This document shows, piece by piece, positions 19,707-29,368 of a stretch of DNA of 64,000 bases (its first letter is position 1; the number at the start of each line of letters is the position of its first letter). The notes beneath the pieces were generated by a model. The model searched no databases. It saw nothing but the letters and a program-made list of their open reading frames with translations, and was not told where the DNA came from. The position numbers and the translations under genes were made by a program. Source of the DNA: Aquabacterium sp. NJ1 (lineage in GTDB: Bacteria; Pseudomonadota; Gammaproteobacteria; Burkholderiales; Burkholderiaceae_C). The stretch covers positions 3,950,001 to 4,014,000 of the forward strand of contig NZ_JRKM01000001.1 in the NCBI RefSeq assembly GCF_000768065.1, read 5' to 3'.

Positions 19707-22601
19707 ATGAGTCAAGACAAGAAGTCTGCAGCCCCTGCCAACACCGCTGGTGAGGGTCAGTACCGCGCCACGCTGAACATGCCCGACACCCCCTTCCCGA
19801 TGCGGGGAGACCTGCCCAAGCGCGAGCCGGGCTGGGTGGCCGAGTGGGAAAAGAACGGCCTGTACGACAAGCTGCGCGCGGCCCGCCAGGGCGCGCCCAA
19901 GTTCGTGCTGCACGACGGCCCGCCCTACGCCAACGGCAACATCCACATCGGCCACGCCGTCAACAAGGTCCTCAAGGACATGATCGTCAAGGCGCGCCAG
20001 CTCAAGGGCATGGACGCCATCTACGTGCCCGGTTGGGACTGCCACGGCCTGCCCATCGAGAACCAGATTGAGAAGACATTCGGCCGCAACCTCAGCCGCG
20101 ATGACGTGCAGGCCAAGGCCCGCGTGTATGCCGCCGAGCAGATCGATGGCCAGCGCACCGACTTCAAGCGCCTGGGCGTGCTGGCCGACTGGGCCCATCC
20201 CTACCGCACCATGGACTTCGGCAACGAAGCCAACGAAATCCGCGCCTTGAAGAAGATCGTGGAGCGTGGCTACGTCTACCGAGGCTTGAAGCCCGTGTAC
20301 TGGTGCTTTGACTGCGGCTCCTCGCTGGCCGAGTTCGAGATCGAATACGCCGACAAGAAATCGCAAACGCTGGATGTGGCCTTCCTGAGTGCCGAGCCTG
20401 CCGCACTGGCAGCAGCCTTCGGCCTGAGCGCGCTCAGCAAAGACGCCTTCGCCGTGATCTGGACGACCACCGCCTGGACCATCCCCGCCAACCAGGCCCT
20501 GAACGTGCACGCCGAACTGAGCTACGCCCTGGTCGACACACCCAAGGGCTTGCTGGTGCTGGCGGAATCGCTGGTGGAAAAGGCCGTCGCCCGTTATGGC
20601 TTCGAGCCGGATCAGGTCAAGGTGCTGGCCACCACGCCCGGCGCCAAGCTCGAAGGCCTGAAGTTCAAGCACCCGCTGGCCCATGTGGACAAGGGGTATG
20701 ACCGCGAAGCGCCCGTTTACCTGGCCGAGTACGTCAGCGCCGAGGACGGCACCGGCATCGTGCACGCCGCGCCTGCCTACGGCGTGGACGACTTCAACTC
20801 CTGCATCGCGCACGGCCTGAAGTTCGACGACATCCTCAACCCCGTGCAGGGCAATGGCGTCTACGAAGCCGATCTGCCCTTGTTCGGCGGCCAGCACATC
20901 TGGAAGGCTGCGCCCGTGGTGCTCGAGACCCTGCGCGAGCACGGCCGACTGCTGGCCACCAAGGACATCGTCCACAGCTACCCGCACTGCTGGCGCCACA
21001 AGACGCCGGTGATCTTCCGTGCGGCTGCGCAATGGTTCGTGCGCATGGACGAAGGCGAGGGCGTGTTCGCTTCCAACCCGGCCGACAAGACCCTGCGCCA
21101 GACTGCGCTGGATGCCATCGACCACACCACCTTCTACCCGGAGAACGGCCGCACCCGCCTGCGCGACATGATCGCCAACCGCCCTGACTGGTGCATCAGC
21201 CGTCAGCGCAACTGGGGCGTGCCACTGCCTTTCTTCCTGCACAAGGTCACGGGCGAGTTGCACCCCAACACCATGGCCTTCATGGACAAGGCTGCTGACC
21301 TGGTCGAAGCCGGCGGCGTGGAAGCCTGGTCCAAGCTGGACCCGGCCGAATGGCTGGGCGCGGAAGCAGCCGAGTACAGCAAGTCCACCGACATCCTGGA
21401 CGTGTGGTTCGACTCCGGCACCTCCTTCTTCCACGTGCTCAACCCGGCGCAAGGCAGCCACCCGACGGCCGGCCACGATGAGCTGCACGAAGCCGACCTG
21501 TACCTGGAAGGCCACGACCAGCACCGCGGCTGGTTCCACAGCTCCTTGCTGGCTGCCTGCGCCATCTACGGCCGCGCACCTTACAAGGGTCTGCTGACCC
21601 ACGGCTTCACCGTGGACGGTCAGGGCCGCAAGATGTCCAAGTCCGTGGGCAACACGGTGGCACCGCAAGAGATCAGCACCAAGATGGGCGCCGAGATCAT
21701 CCGCCTGTGGGCCGCGTCGACCGACTACTCGGGCGACCTGGGCATCGACGACAAGATCCTCGCCCGCGTGGTGGACGGCTACCGCCGCATCCGCAACACC
21801 CTGCGTTTCCTGCTGGCCAACACCTCCGACTTCAACCCCGAAACGGATGCCGTGCCGCTGGGCGAGTTGCTGGAGATCGACCGCTACGCACTGGCCCGCG
21901 CCTCGCAGCTGCAGGAGGACATCCTCGCGCACTACGAGCGCTACGAGTTCCACCCGGTCGTGGCCAAGCTGCAGGTCTATTGCTCCGAAGACCTGGGCGC
22001 GTTCTACCTGGACGTGCTCAAGGACCGCCTGTACACCAGCGCCGCCAAGAGCCACGCCCGCCGCGCCGCGCAGACCGCGCTGTGGCACATCACGAACGGC
22101 ATGCTGCGCTGGATGGCGCCGTTCCTGAGCTTCACGGCCGAAGAGGCCTGGAAGGTCTTCAACGGCGGCGAGTCGATCTTCACCGAAACCTACTGGGACT
22201 TCCACGAAGCGGACAAGGACGCCGAACTGCTGGCCAAGTGGTCGCGCATCCGCGCCTTCCGCGAGGAGTGCAACCGCCAGATCGAAGAAGTCCGCACCCG
22301 TGGTGAAGTGGGCGCCTCGCTGCAGGCCAATCTCTTCGTCACCATCAGCGCCGACGACCAGCGCCTGCTGGCCGATCTGCGCAGCCTGGGTGATGACCTC
22401 AAGTTCGTGCTGATCGTCTCCAGCGTCGAGCTGGCCGAAGGCCATGCCACCCAGATCGAGGTCAACCCGTCCAAGGCTGTGAAGTGCGAGCGTTGCTGGC
22501 ACTACCGTGACGACGTTGGCGTCAACCCCGAGCACCCCACCATCTGCGGCCGTTGCGACAGCAACCTGCACGGTGAGGGTGAACACCGCGAACACGCCTG
22601 A
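19707..22601 (+). CDS. ileS: Isoleucyl-tRNA synthetase
   Basis: Charges tRNA-Ile; class I synthetase of 964 residues, standard bacterial length. HIGH motif in [19 protein letters not shown] motif in [12 protein letters not shown], an editing (CP1) domain between them ([29 protein letters not shown]), and a C-terminal zinc finger with paired cysteines ([12 protein letters not shown] ... CGRCDSN). The start at 19707 ([10 protein letters not shown]) is preferred over the upstream in-frame 19668. It is followed by lspA after 8 bp, the usual operon order in proteobacteria. Confidence 0.97.
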   Translation: MSQDKKSAAPANTAGEGQYRATLNMPDTPFPMRGDLPKREPGWVAEWEKNGLYDKLRAARQGAPKFVLHDGPPYANGNIHIGHAVNKVLKDMIVKARQLKGMDAIYVPGWDCHGLPIENQIEKTFGRNLSRDDVQAKARVYAAEQIDGQRTDFKRLGVLADWAHPYRTMDFGNEANEIRALKKIVERGYVYRGLKPVYWCFDCGSSLAEFEIEYADKKSQTLDVAFLSAEPAALAAAFGLSALSKDAFAVIWTTTAWTIPANQALNVHAELSYALVDTPKGLLVLAESLVEKAVARYGFEPDQVKVLATTPGAKLEGLKFKHPLAHVDKGYDREAPVYLAEYVSAEDGTGIVHAAPAYGVDDFNSCIAHGLKFDDILNPVQGNGVYEADLPLFGGQHIWKAAPVVLETLREHGRLLATKDIVHSYPHCWRHKTPVIFRAAAQWFVRMDEGEGVFASNPADKTLRQTALDAIDHTTFYPENGRTRLRDMIANRPDWCISRQRNWGVPLPFFLHKVTGELHPNTMAFMDKAADLVEAGGVEAWSKLDPAEWLGAEAAEYSKSTDILDVWFDSGTSFFHVLNPAQGSHPTAGHDELHEADLYLEGHDQHRGWFHSSLLAACAIYGRAPYKGLLTHGFTVDGQGRKMSKSVGNTVAPQEISTKMGAEIIRLWAASTDYSGDLGIDDKILARVVDGYRRIRNTLRFLLANTSDFNPETDAVPLGELLEIDRYALARASQLQEDILAHYERYEFHPVVAKLQVYCSEDLGAFYLDVLKDRLYTSAAKSHARRAAQTALWHITNGMLRWMAPFLSFTAEEAWKVFNGGESIFTETYWDFHEADKDAELLAKWSRIRAFREECNRQIEEVRTRGEVGASLQANLFVTISADDQRLLADLRSLGDDLKFVLIVSSVELAEGHATQIEVNPSKAVKCERCWHYRDDVGVNPEHPTICGRCDSNLHGEGEHREHA

Positions 22602-22609
22602 GCACCCGC

Positions 22610-23131
22610 ATGGCCACCAAAAAGTCCGCTTCGGGCGCCAACCAGGGTTTGCTGCCCTGGTTGGGCATCGCCTTCATCCTGATCCTGCTGGACCAGTTCA
22701 CCAAGGTGCTGATCCTGGGCATGTTCCAGCTGGGGGACGGCCGCCACGTGCTGTCCTTCTTCAACATCGTGCGCGTGCACAACACCGGTGCAGCGTTCTC
22801 CTTCCTGGCCCATGCGGGCGGCTGGCAACGCTGGTTCTTCGTGGGCCTGGCCTTCGCCGCCACCGGTTTCATCCTCTACATGCTGCGCCAGCACAGCGGC
22901 CAGAAGCTGTTTGCCTGGGCGATGTCACTGATCCTGGGCGGCGCCATCGGCAACGTGATCGACCGCCTGGTGCACGGCTACGTGGTCGACTTCCTGGACT
23001 TCCACTGGAACTTCCTGTCGCCCATGTTCCCGGGCGGCCACTTCCCGGCCTTCAATGTGGCTGACTGCGGCATCACCATCGGCGCCGGCTTGCTGATCCT
23101 GGACGAATTGCGCCGAGTACGTCGCGGTTGA
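22610..23131 (+). CDS. lspA: Prolipoprotein signal peptidase (signal peptidase II)
   Basis: Inner-membrane aspartic protease that removes signal peptides from diacylated prolipoproteins. The CsgG-like protein, LptM, PilP and the Ig-like protein encoded in this window are likely substrates. 173 residues, four predicted membrane helices. Both catalytic Asp boxes are visible: [18 protein letters not shown] and [11 protein letters not shown]. The conserved [14 protein letters not shown] is present. Its start lies eight bases after the ileS stop, so the two are translationally close. The N-terminus has a short polar leader ([13 protein letters not shown]). Confidence 0.97.
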   Translation: MATKKSASGANQGLLPWLGIAFILILLDQFTKVLILGMFQLGDGRHVLSFFNIVRVHNTGAAFSFLAHAGGWQRWFFVGLAFAATGFILYMLRQHSGQKLFAWAMSLILGGAIGNVIDRLVHGYVVDFLDFHWNFLSPMFPGGHFPAFNVADCGITIGAGLLILDELRRVRRG

Positions 23132-23258
23132 ATACATTTGGGGACAAAAAGCAGGCTGACTGACACCGGTTGACCTGTTTTCCCCGTGTTTTCACCAGTG
23201 ACGCAGCGCCATTCCAGGCGTACTTTTCTCCTATCGAAGGTGCTTCGGAGGAGAACGC

Positions 23259-24275
23259 ATGGGTACGGCTGGTCGTCTGACACATCATGTCCTGGTTTCT
23301 CGTCGCCGTACGCACCGTCGTCGCCCGACCCTTCGCAGGGCCCACCTCTGGCCAGGGCAGCCTTCGCAACAGGATGCGCCCTCATCCCAGCTTGAGTTGT
23401 CATCGCGCTTCCTGACGCCGATTGCCGAAGCGCCGCTGGCCCCCGGCATGAAGCTGGCCAGCGCACCAGGCCAGGTGGACGTCGCCCCCATCATCGATGC
23501 CGACCCGGCTGAGGCCGCGCGCCGCAACAGCGTGCTGGACATGCCCTTGGCGCAGTTGAGCTGGCACGACCCTTTCGAGTGGCTCTCCCTGGGCTGGCAT
23601 GACTTCACCCGCGCACCTTTGATCGGCCTGTTCTACGGGGCCTGCTTCGTGCTCATGGGCTGGCTGATGGTGGCCTGCTTCCATCAGGCGCCGCAGTACA
23701 CGCTGGCGCTGTCTGCAGGTTTCCTTTTGCTCGGCCCTTTCCTGTGCCTGGGCCTGTACGAGGTCAGCCGCCGCCTGGGCCGCGGTGAACCCGTCAGCAT
23801 GTGGTCCTCGCTCACGGCCTGGCGCATCAGCAGCGGGCAGTTGGCCATCTTTGCCTGTGTGCTGCTGGTGCTGGAAATGCTCTGGGGGCGCTCGGCCATG
23901 ATCGTCTTTGCGATCAGCTTCGATGGTGTGCCGGATTTCAGCGGCCCGCTGTCTTCGATGCTGACCGAGGAGTACCTGACCTTCTTCGCCGGCTACATGG
24001 CGGTCGGTGCGCTGTTTGCCGGCTTGATCTTCGCCTTCAGCGTCATCTCCATGCCCATGATGCTGGACAAGTCCACCGATGCCATCTCGGCCGCGCTGGC
24101 CAGCATGCGCCTGGTCACGACGCAGACGGGCGTGATGCTGCTGTGGGGCGCCCTGATCACCCTGGCCATCGTCATGGCCATGTTGCCGGGCTTTCTGGGC
24201 CTGCTGGTGGTCGGGCCCGTGGTGGGGCATGCGTCCTGGCATGCGTATCGCAAGGCCACCATGGCGCGTGACTGA
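23259..24275 (+). CDS. DUF2189 integral membrane protein
   Basis: The conserved part begins about residue 64 (MKLASAPGQ, position 23448) and runs to the end. NSVLDMPLAQLSWHDPFEWL precedes a cytosolic DFTRAPLIGLFYG turn and five to six membrane helices, ending GPVVGHASWHAYRK. This is the DUF2189 family, of unknown function. The ATG at 23259 has an excellent GGAGGAG six bases upstream. Yet residues 1-62 are Arg-rich (SRRRTHRRRPTLRR) and have low third-position GC, unlike the rest. A second frame from ATG 23287 looks more codon-like but stops before 23448. The true start may therefore be 23448, or the 5' region may be frameshifted. It follows lspA by 127 bp. Confidence 0.75.
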   Translation: MGTAGRLTHHVLVSRRRTHRRRPTLRRAHLWPGQPSQQDAPSSQLELSSRFLTPIAEAPLAPGMKLASAPGQVDVAPIIDADPAEAARRNSVLDMPLAQLSWHDPFEWLSLGWHDFTRAPLIGLFYGACFVLMGWLMVACFHQAPQYTLALSAGFLLLGPFLCLGLYEVSRRLGRGEPVSMWSSLTAWRISSGQLAIFACVLLVLEMLWGRSAMIVFAISFDGVPDFSGPLSSMLTEEYLTFFAGYMAVGALFAGLIFAFSVISMPMMLDKSTDAISAALASMRLVTTQTGVMLLWGALITLAIVMAMLPGFLGLLVVGPVVGHASWHAYRKATMARD

Positions 24276-24382
24276 GCGCCTGATGGCGTGCCCACTGGCG
24301 CACCCATTGCCGCATCGTTTGCGGCATCGTTTGCCCGCTTGATCCGCGCGCGCTCTTTCTTGTCAGGCTGTTCTAATGGCAG

Positions 24383-25369
24383 GTGATCGACCACCTGCCT
24401 GAGCCTGCCTTGACGCGCCCCGCCTATCTCCAGCCCCGCATCCTGTTCCTGCTGGTATTGCCGCCCATGATGTGGGCGGGCAATGCCGTCGTGGGCCGCC
24501 TGATGGTCGGCACCTTGCCACCCGTGGCCATGAACGCCTTGCGCTGGTTGATGGTCGCCTTGATGCTGATGCCCCTGTCGACTCGGGTCTGGCGGGACAT
24601 GGCCGCCATCCGCCAGCGTTGGGTGTACCTCGCCGCCATTGGCGTGCTGGGCGTGGGCACCTACAACGCGATGCAGTACCTGGCGCTGCAGACCTCGACC
24701 CCGCTGAACGTCACCTTGATCGGCTCCAGCGTGCCCGTCTGGATGATGCTGGTGGGCTGGCTGGCTTACGGCCAGCGCTTGCATGCACGTCAACTGCTGG
24801 GCGCACTGTTGTCCGCCTTGGGTGTGGTGCTGGTGATCGCGCAAGGCCAGTGGGAGGTGCTGCGGCATGTGCGCCTCGTGCCGGGCGATCTGTTGATGCT
24901 GCTGGCCAGCCTGGCCTGGGCGTTCTACAGCTGGATGCTGGCTTGCCCACCTGCCAACATGCTGGGGCACCAGCGGCCGGACTGGGACTGGGCGGCCTTC
25001 TTGCAGATTCAGGTGCTGTTTGGCCTGATATGGGCCGGGGCTTGCACCGCCGTGGAAGCCATCATGGCCGGGCCTGGGCAGGCGCCCATGTGGCCCTCAA
25101 GCTGGCAGGCCTGGGGCGCGATGGTCTTCATCGCCATTGGCCCGTCCATCCTGGCCTATCGCTGCTGGGGTCTGGGCGTGCAGGCCGTGGGGCCCACCAT
25201 GGCCGCCTTCTTTGGCAACCTCACGTCCATCTTCGCGGCGGTGTGGTCTGCCCTGTTGCTGGGGCAGCATCCCCGCTGGTATCACCCCGTTGCGCTGGTG
25301 CTGATCACCGTGGGGATCGCTGTTTCATCGCGCGTCAGAAGCGGCGACCAGGCCCGCGACGCGACTTGA
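24383..25369 (+). CDS. EamA-family (DMT superfamily) transporter
   Basis: 328 residues, ten hydrophobic segments in two repeated EamA halves (starting near PRILFLLVLPPMMWAGNAVV and near PGDLLMLLASLAWAFYSWML). DMT exporters of this kind usually move metabolites or amino acids out across the inner membrane; the substrate cannot be read from sequence. The start is GTG 24383; TTG 24410 is an alternative. Neither has a clear Shine-Dalgarno. Its 3' end overlaps the convergent rhomboid gene by 35 bp. Confidence 0.85.
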   Translation: MIDHLPEPALTRPAYLQPRILFLLVLPPMMWAGNAVVGRLMVGTLPPVAMNALRWLMVALMLMPLSTRVWRDMAAIRQRWVYLAAIGVLGVGTYNAMQYLALQTSTPLNVTLIGSSVPVWMMLVGWLAYGQRLHARQLLGALLSALGVVLVIAQGQWEVLRHVRLVPGDLLMLLASLAWAFYSWMLACPPANMLGHQRPDWDWAAFLQIQVLFGLIWAGACTAVEAIMAGPGQAPMWPSSWQAWGAMVFIAIGPSILAYRCWGLGVQAVGPTMAAFFGNLTSIFAAVWSALLLGQHPRWYHPVALVLITVGIAVSSRVRSGDQARDAT

Positions 25370-25952
25370 ACGGGGGCTGGCCACGCCAGAAGCGGATCAT
25401 CAGCCAGCCGCCCAGCATGCCACCCAGGTGCGCAAAGTGCGCGATGCCCGAGGTGGTGTCCTTCCAGCTCAGCAGCAGCTCCAGCAAACCGAAGCCCAGC
25501 ACGTAGTACTTGACCTTCATGGGGATGGGGGGGAACAGCGGCATGATGATCCGGTTGGGGAACATCATGGCGTAAGCCAGCAGCAGGCCGTAGATGCCGC
25601 CCGAGGCGCCCACCATGGGGTGGCCCCAGCCCCCCAGGAAGGACATCAGCAACTGTGTGGCGCCAGCCGCCACCACGCTGGCCAGCAGGAACTCCAGGTA
25701 GCGCCGGTTGCCCCAGACGCGCTCCAGCTCACCACCGAACATCCACAGCGCCAGCATGTTGAAGAACAGGTGCTCGATCGAGCCATGCAGGAAGGCATAG
25801 CTCACCAGCTGCCAGGGCAGGAAGTTGCCGCTTTGCAGTGGCCACAGTTCCAGGTAGAACCGCAATGCACCGCCAGTCAAGGCATCGTCCAGGCAGAACA
25901 TGGCGACGTTGATCAGAATCAGTGCCTGGGTAAGGGGGGGAAGCGGCGGCAT
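25335..25952 (-). CDS. Rhomboid-family intramembrane serine protease
   Basis: 205 residues from ATG 25952, with six membrane segments. Catalytic serine S117 lies in MVGASGGIYGLL and the likely catalytic His is H175 in IAHFAHLGGM. HGSIEHLFFNMLALW carries the conserved His/Asn loop of rhomboids, and ERVWGNRRYLEFLL follows. It cleaves transmembrane proteins within the inner membrane. Upstream in-frame Met codons (25991, 25988) could extend it, but the core begins at PPLPPLTQALILINV. Its start faces the uracil-catabolism operon, with 204 bp between the two starts. The 3' end overlaps the DMT transporter gene. Confidence 0.9.
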   Translation of the reverse strand: MPPLPPLTQALILINVAMFCLDDALTGGALRFYLELWPLQSGNFLPWQLVSYAFLHGSIEHLFFNMLALWMFGGELERVWGNRRYLEFLLASVVAAGATQLLMSFLGGWGHPMVGASGGIYGLLLAYAMMFPNRIIMPLFPPIPMKVKYYVLGFGLLELLLSWKDTTSGIAHFAHLGGMLGGWLMIRFWRGQPPFKSRRGPGRRF

Positions 25953-26111
25953 GCTTTCTGAGAATGGGCAGTGGATGTAGGCGCACATCATAAGGGCCGG
26001 CGAGAAGCCCCCAAGGCCCGCGGGTCCTCGGTACAGACCCTTTGATTCAGCCCATCTCCGGTGATCCGTCACAGCGGGCTGGCATGCAACTCGCTAAGGT
26101 GTTGACAAGCC

Positions 26112-26121
26112 CTGGCGCCAG
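26112..26121. promoter_or_regulatory. Palindrome upstream of the uracil operon, possible operator
   Basis: Perfect ten-base palindrome CTGGCGCCAG, five bases downstream of a TTGACA hexamer (26102-26107) and about 35 bp before the URC1-type gene. No good -10 is found 16-18 bases after the TTGACA, so the promoter itself is uncertain. Confidence 0.3.
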
Positions 26122-26156
26122 ATCGGCGGGCACTTTGGAGACGGAGGTCTTTGACC

Positions 26157-27401
26157 ATGTCAGCCCATATCGTTTTGACCTCACACCCTGCTCGCAAAAA
26201 GAGCGACGAGGCCCATCAGGGCATCGAATGGGGCGCAGCCACCGCGGCGCAGCGGGGCCCCCTGGTTGCCAGCGTGGCCAACCCGGGTGTGCGCAACGTC
26301 ATCGGCACGCACGCGGGTGCCTACTCCGTCTATCGTGCCCTGGCGGTGGCCTCCGGTGCGCTGCAGCGCGACCACAAGCCCGACCTCACCAACACGATGC
26401 CTGCCGAAGTCATCGGCCCGCACCCGCAATGGGCAGACCCCGGCAAGATCGTCTCGCTGGACCCCTGGGGGCATCTCGTGGCCAGCGAGTTCAAGGCCCA
26501 ACTGGACGCCGGCCTCGACGTGCGCCCCACCATCGCCATCACCAAGGCCCACATCAACATGCCCGAGCTGTTGGCGGCCATGGCCAGCGGCCGGCTTCAA
26601 CCCGATGGCGACATCCTGCAGGCCAATGGCGACGTCAAGGTGACCAAGGCGGCCATCGACCCCGTCTGGTACCTGCCGGGCCTGGCCGAGCGTTTCGGCA
26701 TCAAGGAAAGCGCATTGCGCCGCCACCTGTTCGAGCAGACCGCCGGCATGTTCCCCGAACTGGTGACGCGGCCCGATCTCAAGGTGTTCCTGCCACCCAT
26801 TGGCGGCATGACGCTGTACTTCTTCGGCGATGTCAGCCTGCTGGGCAAGCCTGAGACCAAGGTGGCCTGCCGCGTGCACGATGAATGCAATGGCTCGGAC
26901 GTGTTCGGCTCCGACATCTGCACCTGCCGCCCTTATCTGGCCCATGGCATCGAGGTGTGCATCGAGATGGCCCAGCAAGGCGGTGTGGGCCTGTGCATCT
27001 ACAACCGCAAGGAAGGGCGCGCGCTGGGCGAGGTCACCAAGTTCCTCGTCTACAACGCGCGCAAGCGCCAGAACGGTGGCGACCGTGCCGAGACCTATTT
27101 CGAGCGCACCGAATGCGTGGCCGGTGTGCAGGACATGCGCTTCCAGCAACTCATGCCCGATGTCTTTCACTGGCTGGGCATCAAGCGCATTGACCGCTGG
27201 GCTTCCATGAGCAACATGAAACACGGTGCGCTGGTGGAGCAGGGCATCGAGGTGGTCGAGCGCGTGCCAATCCCCGATGCCTTGATCCCTGCAGACGCCC
27301 GCGTTGAAATGGACGCCAAGAAGGCCGCAGGCTATTTCTCGACCTACACACCCGATGCGAGCGAGCTGGCCCAGCCCAAGGGCAGGGGGTTGATGGAATG
27401 A
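26157..27401 (+). CDS. GTP cyclohydrolase II-like protein, URC1 type (uracil catabolism)
   Basis: 414 residues from ATG 26157 (GGAGG nine bases upstream; the TTG at 26151 is too close to it). The C-terminal half is a GTP cyclohydrolase II fold with intact zinc ligands C244, C255 and C257 (C-x10-C-x-C, DECNGSDVFGSDICTC). The catalytic loop RQEGRG of riboflavin enzymes is R284-KEGRA, and the later nucleotide-specificity region differs (RIDRWASMSNMKHGAL). The extra 200-residue N-terminal domain (ANPGVRNVIGTHAGAYSVYR ...) is the hallmark of URC1-type proteins of the yeast/bacterial URC pathway. Neighbours DUF1688 and upp support this over a riboflavin role. The gene overlaps the next by four bases. 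Confidence 0.88.
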   Translation: MSAHIVLTSHPARKKSDEAHQGIEWGAATAAQRGPLVASVANPGVRNVIGTHAGAYSVYRALAVASGALQRDHKPDLTNTMPAEVIGPHPQWADPGKIVSLDPWGHLVASEFKAQLDAGLDVRPTIAITKAHINMPELLAAMASGRLQPDGDILQANGDVKVTKAAIDPVWYLPGLAERFGIKESALRRHLFEQTAGMFPELVTRPDLKVFLPPIGGMTLYFFGDVSLLGKPETKVACRVHDECNGSDVFGSDICTCRPYLAHGIEVCIEMAQQGGVGLCIYNRKEGRALGEVTKFLVYNARKRQNGGDRAETYFERTECVAGVQDMRFQQLMPDVFHWLGIKRIDRWASMSNMKHGALVEQGIEVVERVPIPDALIPADARVEMDAKKAAGYFSTYTPDASELAQPKGRGLME

Positions 27402-28648
27402 GCGCCCTGCATGCCCCTGCACCCAGCCTGGCAGACAAGCTGCTGAGCACCTGCGCCGTTCGCCAGCACAGCGCGGCGATCATGGCCCTGGCGCAGTCAG
27501 GCCAAGCCCGCCACTTCACCTGGCACCCTGAGCGCATGGCCGTGGTGTCGGCTTATGTGGCCAATGTGATCCGCCAGCGCTACCCGAGCCTCAAGGTGCC
27601 GTACCACAGCCGTTGGCGGCATTTCGAGGCCGGTGGCGTGGACCGGTGGTCGGCCGTGTCCCATGAGCAGGGGTTGGATGGTTTGCACACACGCCTGGAG
27701 CGCGCCCGCGCCCGGGTGGACCTGGCCATCACCAGCGTGCTGCTGGACGCCGGCGCGGGCCCATCGTGGCAATACAGGGATCAGGCAAGCAGCCAGGCTC
27801 TCAGCCGCTCAGAAGGCCTGGGTGTGGCCAGCCTCCGGTGGTGGTCTGGGGGCGGGCTCTCCAGCGATCCGCATCAACCCTGCCGCGCAGACGCCAAAGG
27901 GCTGGAGCGCGTGCAGACGGCCGATCTGGCCCTGGCCTTTCAGGTGTCGGACAAGAACCCGCTGGTGGGCCTGGAAGGGCGTGCCAACCTGCTGCGGCAA
28001 CTGGCCCTGGCGCTCAAGGCCCATCCCGATGTCTACGGCCGCCCGGACGAGCCCGGCCTGCTCAGGCCCGGGCACCTGATCGACACGCTGTTTCGGCAGT
28101 CCCCCACCGGCCAGGTTCGTGCTGCCCATGTGCTGTCGCTCTTGTTGCACACGCTTGGCCACATCTGGCCGGGCAGGCATGAACTGGGGGGCGTGCCGCT
28201 GGGCGATTGCTGGCCGCACCCCGATGCGCCCGATGGCTGGTTGCCCTTCCACAAGCTCAGCCAATGGATGACCTACTCCCTGCTGGAGCCGCTGGAGGAC
28301 GCCGGCCTGACCGTGATCGGGCTCGATGAACTCACGGGCTTGCCGGAGTACCGCAACGGTGGCCTGTTGCTGGACCTGGGCTTGCTGCAGGCCCGCGATC
28401 GTGCCTTCCACACCACACGTTGGGCCGTGGATGCCGAGCCCATCGTCGAATGGCGTGCATTGACGGTGGCCATCCTGGATCATCTGGCCGAGGCCGTGCG
28501 GGGCGAGTTGGGCATGACGCCCGAGCAGTTCCCTCTGGCCCGTGTCCTGGAGGGGGGCAGCTGGGCAGCGGGGCGCCAGATCGCCCTGGCCAAGCGCCCC
28601 GGCGGCCCGCCCCCCGTGCAACTCGACAGCGACGGCACCGTGTTTTGA
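27398..28648 (+). CDS. DUF1688 / URC4 family protein (uracil catabolism)
   Basis: 416 residues of the DUF1688 family, which includes yeast Urc4 and bacterial Urg3-type proteins needed for growth on uracil by the URC route. Biochemical activity of the family is not settled to my knowledge. Recognisable stretches are STCAVRQHSAAIMALAQSGQ at the start, PYHSRWRHFEAGG, GRANLLRQLALAL, PFHKLSQWMTYSLLEPLEDAG and GLPEYRNGGLLLDLGLL. The ATG overlaps the stop of the URC1-type gene (ATGA) and upp starts 15 bp after its end, so all are one transcript. It appears cytoplasmic, with no signal or membrane segment. Confidence 0.9.
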   Translation: MSALHAPAPSLADKLLSTCAVRQHSAAIMALAQSGQARHFTWHPERMAVVSAYVANVIRQRYPSLKVPYHSRWRHFEAGGVDRWSAVSHEQGLDGLHTRLERARARVDLAITSVLLDAGAGPSWQYRDQASSQALSRSEGLGVASLRWWSGGGLSSDPHQPCRADAKGLERVQTADLALAFQVSDKNPLVGLEGRANLLRQLALALKAHPDVYGRPDEPGLLRPGHLIDTLFRQSPTGQVRAAHVLSLLLHTLGHIWPGRHELGGVPLGDCWPHPDAPDGWLPFHKLSQWMTYSLLEPLEDAGLTVIGLDELTGLPEYRNGGLLLDLGLLQARDRAFHTTRWAVDAEPIVEWRALTVAILDHLAEAVRGELGMTPEQFPLARVLEGGSWAAGRQIALAKRPGGPPPVQLDSDGTVF

Positions 28649-28663
28649 CAACAGGAAAGCAAG

Positions 28664-29305
<642 letters not shown>

Positions 29306-29368
29306 TCGGGTCTGATCCCTGCTAGTCTGCGGGCAGTCGCGCATGCGCGTTGCTGCCAGGAGCCTGCC

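Noticed and set aside
19521..22595. Long minus-strand frame opposite ileS
   Set aside because: Antisense shadow in GC-rich DNA; ileS has all synthetase motifs on the plus strand.
26102..26130. TTGACA as a complete sigma-70 promoter of the uracil operon
   Set aside because: No acceptable -10 hexamer occurs 15-19 bases downstream, so only the palindrome is kept as a weak operator candidate.
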